A stretch of DNA of 64,000 bases from Cymodocea nodosa (taxonomy: Eukaryota; Streptophyta; Magnoliopsida; Alismatales; Cymodoceaceae), in assembly GCA_036874045.1 (NCBI GenBank), contig CM072340.1, positions 3,859,001 through 3,923,000 on the forward strand, given 5' to 3'. The translations under genes were made by a program, and so were the position numbers. Shown in pieces: positions 56,740 to 64,000 of this stretch (its first letter is position 1; each line of letters begins with the position of its first letter). The notes beneath the pieces are model-generated. The model had not been told where the DNA came from. It did no database searches and saw only the letters and a program-made list of their open reading frames with translations.

Positions 56740-58520
56740 TGTATAGATGATATTTGTACACATTTTTATATGATAATTCATGCATTCTATGTCTTGAAAC
56801 TCAAGTTATATGCACTTATACAAGAAAATACATGTTAATCACATTTTTATGACATTGCATGAATATGTGCACAAATGCACCCATTTAATGTAATTTCATG
56901 AAACATACTATATGTTCATATGCTTGAATGTATGATTTAATAATTCTTAGACCAAGAAAGAGATTTTAAAGGTTGTCAAGGTATTGAAATAATTTGATAT
57001 GGCCACATATATTTTATATACTATGGTTATGAACTTGTGGACATTAAATGCAATAATGTGACATTGGTTATGAATAATTTTAAATACATGTTACCAATTG
57101 ATTCATTCATGGATGAACTTACATTTCACATTTGTAAACATGATAAAATGAATGTTACATACCTTAGAAATAAATATATTTCAAGTTCATAACTATAGTT
57201 ACTTTTGGCATGTATTACTAACATTACTTGCATGACTTAAATGGATTTGATTATAGGTGAATGAGGGCCCTTAGATCAAGCCTTGGGATCATCAATCCTT
57301 GATGATCAAAAATCTCTATAAATAGGCCTTGTATCCCACAAGTTTTCTCCCCTCTCCAACTCCAAAATTCGGAATCCCCCTTGGTGCTCCAAGCAAGGAG
57401 GTGAAGGAGCTCCACTCATGGTGATTTCTCTTCCAAACAGCTCTTCGAGGTAGGTCTCTCCCTTCCCTTGTTCTCTCCACTTCCTTCTCCGGCATTCTTC
57501 ACCATTAGGGAGGTTGAATTGTTGCTGCAATTACTCCTTGAGGAGTTGAATCCATGGAGGAGAGAAGCCTTGGAGAAGACAAGTTGGGGTGTAGTGAAGT
57601 ATCTTCAAGAGTGCACTCCCTTGTTCTACATGTTGCTGCATTCCTTTCGGCGTTGGACCTCCAATCCGTGGAAGGAACAAGCTGCATTAGGCGTGGAGAA
57701 TTGGTGGAGAAGGTAGACATCTTTGGTGGCTGAAGCAAGGAGGTGACATCCCTTGTGAAAAGATCATTGGAGACGTGAGCTTAAGGTGAGGAGATGAACT
57801 ATGAGTTGAGATGGAGTTGTTTGTATTTCCTGTTTTGATGTTGTATGTTTGTTAATTGTTGTTGTTTGTGTTGTCCACGTGTTTCCCCTTATTGTAATGT
57901 TGAATTCTTGTGTTAGTTTCAATGAATTTCAATTCTAAGTTTAGTTTGAGTTTTTGCCTCTTATGTGTTTGATTTTATGTGTCCTTGTGTGAATTCTTCT
58001 CAAATGTTTGTTCCTCTAACTCTAACATAGTTTAGACATTTTTTTACTTAACTCTAACATCCTGATTTACTTGGTTTTGATTGTATATAGCGTGTACTTA
58101 ATAGATTAGAGCATACATGGATGTAGATGTATGGTTATAAGCCCATGTATGCTAGTTTTATAGTAGAATTGGTAGTTTGATGTAGTGTAATTGTATTTTC
58201 TATGTTTGTAGTTTAATAATTATTGTGTGATGCTTTCTCTTAAGTGATGGATAGAGAGGTACATGTATGAGGTTTCTCATTACTGATTCAACTCTATATG
58301 AAGTCATTTCTACGTTCACATGATTGTTAAGGCAAACATGTGACAAGAATGCATGTACACAAGGCATATCTATAAAGTCTAGTGAATTTTGTATTTAATT
58401 GTTGATCCTTGTGGACTCGACCCGTTCTTACATGCTTTCTATAATTGACTCAGTGTGCTTGCGGTTATAAATATTAAAACTCGGTTGTGTGTTAATTTCA
58501 TAACATTTAAACCTCGAACA
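56740..58520 (+). mobile_element. R, complete solo LTR (1,781 bp) of unknown superfamily
   Basis: Starts TGTATAGATG, ends CCTCGAACA, and is flanked by perfect CAACA duplications (56735-56739 and 58521-58525). TG...CA ends and a 5-bp duplication indicate an LTR; no internal region remains. A TATA box CTATAAATAGG is at 57316-57326, followed by a GC-richer transcribed-like region (57340-57800) with an 82-codon open frame (57468-57716) conserved in the left copy; it has no domain I know. The end section (GGACTCGACCCGTTCTTACATGC in part, ATTGACTCAGTGTGCTTGCGG in part) resembles the 3' ends of Ty3/gypsy LTRs. It was inserted in the Athila-G LTR. Confidence 0.85.
57317..57325 (+). promoter_or_regulatory. 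TATA box of R
   Basis: TATAAATAG, about 580 bp into the LTR, in a context (CTCTATAAATAGGCC) typical of strong plant core promoters. The truncated left copy retains it near 26310 on the minus strand. Confidence 0.65.
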
Positions 58521-58705
58521 CAACACTAACATTCAGATATTTCAAACAGTAACCATTAAAATCTTTAAGTATCTCGAACAAATCAATTTCAGTAAACTGT
58601 AAAACTATTTTCTATCTTCTAAATCAAACAAACATAAAACATTCACAATATTGACAATAATAACATTAATCACGATACAAAACAAACAATACAACACTTA
58701 AATAC
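58521..58705 (-). mobile_element. G2 LTR, middle segment
   Basis: Athila-G LTR between R and the short SIRE-A LTR, matching the reverse complement of 24922-25106. It ends with AATAC (58701-58705), the target duplication of the SIRE-A LTR. Confidence 0.88.
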
Positions 58706-59483
58706 TGTTGAGTATTTTGTTTTCATGATGTGTGCTAAATGAAAATAATTATATTTACTCAATTACTGTTGCTTGTGAAAAGAAATTAAAATCATAGATT
58801 AATATAGAAAAAGTTTACTGATATAAATACTTGTCTGTATTGAATCTGAAATTATACTAAGTTAATAACTAGTCGTTTCATTACATTAATTTCTCATTTA
58901 ACTAAACATTAAGTTAATGTGTGTTTTTATTGAAAAGCATGATATGTTTTAAAGTTATATTTCTGTATCATGTATAGTGTACGTTTAGACAACTCATTAA
59001 GTTAGAGTTTTGTTTGTATAGAGATCACGTGAGAACTCGTTAAGTTAGAAGCTTAATGGTTAAAATAGGTCACGTGAGAACTCGTTAAGTTAGTGAGTAA
59101 AAGAAGAGACGAACTCGTTAAGTTAGTGTTATACACGTAGTGAAATTATAAGTTACGAAGAAGATATTCGTCACTGAAGAATTGCTGAAGAAGAAAGAAG
59201 AAGAAAAAAGATCTCAAACAAGGAGAAATGTTTTAAATTCCGCAAATTAGTTTTCTCTGTTTGTAATTATGAAATTGTTTAGATGATACATGGTATCGAG
59301 ATATAATTGCATCTACAATTTCTAAGGAGAATTGAATTGTATATTGTAATTGAAACCTTGAATAAAAATGATTTTATGAAAACAATGTCTCGACTTGTTT
59401 TTGAGTTTTAAAGTTTCAATTATATTCGAAAATATTGAAAAACACAATTCACCCCCCCTCTTGTGTAGTCATACGATCCTACA
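58706..59483 (+). mobile_element. Short SIRE-A LTR (778 bp, internal deletion), right copy
   Basis: TGTTGAGTATTTTG to CGATCCTACA with perfect AATAC duplications (58701-58705, 59484-59488). The same large internal deletion as in 24143-24921: GTTACGAAG is followed directly by AAGATATTCGTC. Nearly identical to that copy in inverted orientation. Confidence 0.93.
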
Positions 59484-60398
59484 AATACTAAATGTAAACA
59501 TAGATAAGTTGTTGCTATTGGTATTTTGTTTTGATATGTTCATGAAAATGGGTGAAATGTAAAAGTCTCTATCGATAGTAAATACTTCTGTCACTACATG
59601 CGACGTGATTACACCATTGAAAACTTAGTCACTTACAATCTTGTCTCCTCTCCCTATAGAATCGCAAGTCTAGAATTGCAAGATGATCTCCTCCTTAGCA
59701 TACTAGCATCAACCTAAAACCATGGCTAGAAGCTTTACGATCTCCTAAGATATGAGTTAGTGCTTAGTGAAAATGGCTTCCCTTCCCGCGACGCGATCAC
59801 TCCTCACAGTAGTTGTCAGGCACCGTGTTTAGCTCGGAATCAACCCGACATCAGAAAAGTATCCTTACAGACCTCCGATAGTTGGTGATTATGGTGATAG
59901 TGGTGTGGAGCTTCAAGGAACTTCTGATGCTTCCTATAGTTAGCATGGTCCTCCACCTCTACACACACCCTTTCTTCATCTTTTGTCCTTTACTTTTATA
60001 TTTCTTAGTAGTAACTACTTCTGCTTAGATGATCGGTTGGATTTCCTTCATTCATATCAACGATGGTGATTTCTTCTTCCTTCCACGAGTGAATTCCTAC
60101 GTGATACGTGCAATCGTGGTTTTCCTTCAAATGTCCTGTTTCTATAACCGCTATAGTGGTATATTAGAAAATAAATGGTCTGTGGAGTTATAGATAACTC
60201 AACAGACTTACTTCGTTGATTTAACTATAAAACACGTGCAATAAAGAAATAAGCTACTTACATAACACGTTACTTTAGTGTGCATTCATGTAACTCAACA
60301 CGTATAGTTATGCTAACTTAACGAGTTAAACATGTGCATCTCACGTGATCTACTAAAGCATTTAAATTCAACACGTGCATAATTCTAACTTAACAAAT
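59484..60398 (-). mobile_element. G2/G3 LTR, 5' segment (right inverted-duplication arm)
   Basis: Athila-G LTR U3 and transcribed region, nearly identical to the reverse complement of 23236-24142, including the TATA box near 59998 and the ATCACGTGAGATGCACATG element near 60345. Homology with the left arm ends at about 60398. This LTR is bounded by G2 primer site and Gag on one side (56256) and, after 400 bp, by G3 internal sequence on the other. Confidence 0.82.
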
Positions 60399-60805
60399 TC
60401 AGATATTTTAGACATTTAAGAACCTAACTATCCGATGCCCAGATGCATTTCGGATAGTTAACAGATAACTTACTAAAAATCCACTTAAGTCATGCATTAA
60501 GGTTTTAACAAATGCATTCTAAGAAATAATAAAATATTCTTTTAAAACATACTATCTGGTACATGTAGTATAACTCTCCGAAATAATAGAAAGTTCGGAT
60601 ACTTAAAAATTTTACAGCCAGCAATTTATCGACAATTCAAAAATGTACTAAATTAACATTAATTCCCTGAAATTATGCAGATTCTTTCATTAAAGCTTGT
60701 AATAATGCAATTATAACATAATGGCTTAATTCTCATATGATAAGCTAAATATTATGTAATTAACCATCATTTTACCGTTAATATTATGCACTTTTTCATT
60801 CTAAA
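60399..60805. other. Unassigned A+T-rich sequence between LTR and G3
   Basis: No coding signal. CGGATAGTTA / AACTATCCG palindromes (60425-60470, 60585-60605) like those of the SIRE-B and TORK-C LTRs are present. It may be the 3' untranslated region of G3 or of another Athila-G variant. Confidence 0.45.
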
Positions 60806-61560
60806 CAGTATCTTATACTTCTATCTATTAATTGAATGAAAGTCCTAGTAGGGATTTAGCCTTCTAATCCTAGGGATGTAAATATATCACTAGGCATAAC
60901 ATTTATACCTGCACCTAGGACTATTAAAGTTCTTTCTAAAGTTGTATTATCTATTGTGCATGATATAAAAGGAATTCTTAGATTAGATAACTTTTTAGGA
61001 ATTTGTGGTAGAAATAGAGAACTACTTTATTCAGCTAAAAAGACTTTTCTTAACACTTTTTGCTCCATTTTCTTAGTACACCAATCCTTAAGAAATTTAG
61101 CACAATGTGGCATTTTCTGTAATAAATCTAATAAAGGAATGTTAACTTATACTTTTTCAAAAATTTCTCAAATTTTTTCTTATTTTTTAGGAAATGTTTG
61201 TTTTAATCTTTCAGGATAGAATGCTAATGATTGTAATTTAAAAGATTCTTTCATTTCTTTCTTTTGGTTATTTACAATTTTATTTTTAGATTTAGATTTT
61301 TCTTCATTGATTTCTAAGTTTTTAGGCGTTACGTGTTCCTTTTCATTTTGAAGTTTGTTCTTACTTAGCTCTACTCTATTTTCTTTTTGAATTCTCGGTG
61401 ACACATAAGTTTCAGATCTTAATGTTATACAGACATCTTCTAGATTTTCAACACTTTCATGATGTTCTTGTATTATCAATTCTTTTTTATGATTTTGATC
61501 TTTAATTATTTTCATATTTTCTTCGGTTAGATTACATTTATCAATTCATATTTCATTGGT
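60806..61560 (-). pseudogene. G3: Athila Gag-protease fragment
   Basis: Reading down the minus strand: charged Gag C-terminal region (61515-61180, NLEDVCITLRSET..., ending LAFYPERLKQTF), then LIVLGAGINVMPS-type protease text (about 60960-60890) and a break at SIRYCL (about 60810). It aligns with G1 16830-17510 and G2 41830-42530 but is more diverged from both. All of RT, integrase and ORF3 are missing. Confidence 0.8.
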
Positions 61561-62418
61561 AATTTGAAATTATTATTTTTTTTCAAATTATTTTCTCAAC
61601 AAAGTTGAGACCATTTTTAACTCAAAATAGAGAAAGCAATGGATCATTTGATCCTAAAAATAAGGTGAAAGTGACCTCTTAGCCTTGAGAGAAGAAGATT
61701 ATACATCATGGAACATACGAAGAAAATTATAATTACAAGATCTGTGAAAAGGCTGACAAGTCATGGTAGTGTTTAAAAGTAAAGGTGTCAATTTTTTATT
61801 TTCTTTATCTTTTTTGTTGTGACATAAATGAAGCACAAATAACTAATCATGAGAATAGTTTCTTTTGATATCGAGAGATATTTGTTAGATTTGATTTGAC
61901 ACATTCTTTTCTTTTTTAGTTTATTAAAAAACTATTGTTTACTAGTTAACTTATAAAATTTATTAATTACTTTATTCATTAACAATGATTAAAAAAATTA
62001 AATAAAAAAATCGTATGTATAAATGTTTATAACATAGATACTTAAACGAAGATTACGAAAATAAAAAGAAAATAATGATAAAAAAAACCTAATCTAAATT
62101 GTGTCATTGAAACCAACGCTCACTTGAATGTAGAGACTTAGGTTGCGTTTGGTAGAGGAGTTGGAGTGCACCCCTACATTGGAATGTGTGTTAGGAGCAC
62201 GCTTTAAACAAACAACAGAGCTCTTCATCGACGCCAGAAGCGTTGGAGCTATAGCAATGACCAACAAAGCATATTTTTGGGTGTTGTATTTTCCCAACTC
62301 CAACAAGGTGTCGCTGATCGAAAGTCCAAAATACCCTCATCACCTCCACAACCCTAAACAGCGTCTTCGCGACTTTCACCCTAAACAGTGCCTCCGTCAA
62401 TCTACAATGGAGTAAGCT
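61561..62418. other. Possible low-copy flank of TORK-C
   Basis: No similarity to the other repeats of the window. In the order before the inferred inversion this sequence (reverse complement) directly followed TORK-C and was contiguous with 7714-7812. 62150-62400 is richer in G+C, has GGTTGCGTTTGGTAGAGG at about 62141, a phrase like the ends of some plant MITEs, and short overlapping open frames on both strands (62143-62415 plus, 62436-62191 minus) without recognisable domains. Confidence 0.45.
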
Positions 62419-62423
62419 CCTCT

Positions 62424-62903
62424 TGTTATATTTCAAACAGATCGTTTAGTTAACCTTCTATAGCACGATACTGAAACACTCAACTCTAAACTCACCGAAG
62501 CTAGGAGTGAAGAGTGAAATAATACAGAGAAGAAACAGGATTTACATGGTTCAGCAACAGCCTACATCTACGAAGAGTTGAGGGTTCCTTTATGAGCTTC
62601 GACACAATCAACCGCAATGTTTTACAACATCATAAATGTTTATATACTACCCAACTTAGGGTTTATAAGCCTTTAGTTACATACAATCCATTATAATAGA
62701 GAAATAATGCTTCGAAGAAGAGACTCTTAATTTCGAAGCCTTATCTTCTTATCTTTTTGAAATCTGCAACATTTCGGATAGTTACAGACTTAACTATCCG
62801 AAGAGAATCTTCTTTCTGAACGGGCAGTACTATAGCAAGCTAACTATCCGAAAAGATTCGGTATTTCGGACAGTTACAGACTTAACTGTCCGAAAATTCA
62901 TTT
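62424..62903 (-). mobile_element. TORK-C 3' LTR, second half (inverted, displaced)
   Basis: Reverse complement of the TORK-C LTR from the ACTTTTCGGACAG point to its end CGAAATATAACA-like terminus (TGTTATATTTC at 62424 on the plus strand). It picks up exactly where 13285 stops. The outer flank CCTCT (62419-62423) is the complement of AGAGG at 7813-7817, so this is the true right end of the TORK-C element. CATTT at 62899-62903 is the complement of AAATG, the partner (one mismatch) of AAGTG at 13281-13285. Confidence 0.93.
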
Positions 62904-63484
62904 TGTTGAGTATTTTGTTTTGATGATGTGTGCTAAATGAAAATAATCATATTTGCTCAATTACTATTATGTGTGAAAAGAAATTAAAATCATCGATTAA
63001 TACAGAAAAAGCTTACTGATATAAATACTTGTCTATATTGGATCTGAAATTATACTAAGTTAATAACTAGTCGTTTTGTTGCATTAATTTCTCATTTAAC
63101 TAAACGTTAAGTTAACGTGTCTTTTTATTGAAAAGCATGATATATTTTAAAGTTATATTTTCTATATCATGTACAATGCACGTTTAAATAACTCGTTAAG
63201 TTAGAGTGTTATTTGTATAGAGGTCACGTGAGAACTTGTTAAGTTAGAGGCTTAAAGGTTAAAATAGGTCACGTGAGAACTCGTTAAGTTAGTGAGTAAA
63301 AGAAGAGACGAATTCGTTAAGTTAGTATTATACATGTGGTGAAATTATAAGTTACGAATGTTATATTATATCACGTGAGGTGCACATGTTTAACTCGTTA
63401 AGTTAACATAACTAAACGCGTTGAGTTGCTATATTGAACACTAAGGCAATGCGTTAGGTTAGCGTTATAAACTTAAGTTGTTAT
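62904..63484 (+). mobile_element. SIRE-A solo LTR, 5' half (inverted, displaced)
   Basis: TGTTGAGTATTTTG to ...CTTAAGTTGTTAT, the first 581 bp of the SIRE-A LTR. The missing part is the 1,003 bp at 13286-14288. It is cut by a SIRE-B LTR at the same U3 position as that half, allowing for three missing T's of the expected target duplication. Confidence 0.92.
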
Positions 63485-64000
63485 TGTTAGAACCTGAGTA
63501 TTTTGATAATCAAAACCTATGTGAGGAAACATATCGTATTTCAGTTAAGTCTACATTGCTTTAGTTCAGAAGGCTGTTAGAATAATTTCCAAGCAGACGA
63601 ACAGATTAAGAAGGCTCCAGATGATAATACTTTCAAGTTATAGTAAAATCGAACAGTTACAGGTTCAAGCATCCGAAGAATAAAACAACAGCAAGACTAT
63701 CAGACAGTTAGAAGGATAACTATCCGAATTTTACAAAGCCTTTGGAGAGTTATTATATTAAACAGTTAAGTTGGTTGAATGATCGAAGAGTTATGGAGTT
63801 AACTATTCGAAAGAAAAAGGAAAATCAGAAAGTTAGAAAGGCTAACTATCCGAAACATAAGTCATTCAATAAATCACGTGCAGAAATATAGAACGGAAGT
63901 TTGAAGGAATTGTCGGAGAGTTAGATAACTATCCGAGTTTTTCTTTTCAGAGAGTTAGATAACTATTCGAGTCTTTCGGTAAGTTATAGGCATAACTTTC
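63485..64000 (+). mobile_element. SIRE-B LTR, 5' part, running off the window
   Basis: TGTTAGAACCTGAGTATTTTG onward, matching the reverse complement of 39962-39440: the CCTATGTGAGGAAACAT segment and the CCGAA palindrome array with a CACGTGCAG box. It is more diverged from the two LTRs of the SIRE-B element than they are from each other. It continues past the window end. Confidence 0.88.

Noticed and set aside
57468..57716. 82-codon frame in R as a host gene
   Set aside because: Inside a solo LTR, no domain; the second copy is part of the same duplicated locus, so conservation is not independent.
62100..62420. A MITE ending in GGTTGCGTTTGGTAGAGG
   Set aside because: Only one end looks MITE-like; I could not find a matching inverted end or a target duplication.
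1..64000. CRISPR array or prokaryotic features
   Set aside because: The repeated short words have irregular spacing and lie in plant LTRs; all recognisable proteins are plant transposon proteins.

Overview
The window is nuclear DNA of a flowering plant, probably a eudicot. It is very A+T-rich and made almost entirely of nested, decayed LTR retrotransposons plus one PIF/Harbinger DNA transposon. I see no intact host gene, rRNA, tRNA or CRISPR array. I use working names for the repeat families. SIRE-A and SIRE-B are Ty1/copia elements of the SIRE type. TORK-C is Ty1/copia of the Tork type. Athila-G is Ty3/gypsy of the Athila type (copies G1, G2, G3). R is a large LTR of unknown superfamily.

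Layout. 1-2525: hairpin-rich repeats split by a solo SIRE-A LTR (721-2309). 2746-6853: a minus-strand PIF/Harbinger element (Myb/SANT-like gene and DDE transposase), the transposase split by a second solo SIRE-A LTR (4186-5804, target duplication GTGTA). 7818-13285: TORK-C, whose 3' LTR is cut by a SIRE-A LTR, itself cut by a SIRE-B LTR. 14822-25106: G1, with a third ORF after pol. 25107-26475: part of R. 26474-32079: a 3'-truncated minus-strand SIRE-A copy (A'). 32076-39962: SIRE-B, minus strand. 39963-42951 and 55962-56256: the two halves of G2, split by a complete 13.0-kb SIRE-A element (42952-55961, target duplication CATTA). 56260-60398: G2's LTR carrying R and a short SIRE-A LTR. 60806-61560: G3 fragment. 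62419-64000: the missing halves of the nested TORK-C/SIRE-A/SIRE-B stack, in inverted orientation.

Two structural results stand out. First, the TORK-C 3' LTR that breaks off at 13285 resumes at 62903-62424 on the other strand and ends in the matching target duplication (AGAGG at 7813-7817; its complement at 62419-62423). The segment from about 14.8 kb to beyond the window end therefore appears inverted, or is misassembled. Second, 23.2-26.5 kb and 57.1-60.4 kb are inverted copies of one locus, since they share the same nested insertions, the same target duplications and the same internal deletion.

The most interesting biology is a shared 3' module. SIRE-A (Ty1/copia) and G1 (Ty3/gypsy) both carry, after pol, a homologous roughly 2.2-kb ORF resembling the plant 'putative transposon protein' family. 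In both it sits behind a similar TATTTAAAC-containing leader. Their LTRs also share a homologous U3-like block. This suggests exchange of a 3' cassette (ORF3 plus U3) between two retrotransposon superfamilies.
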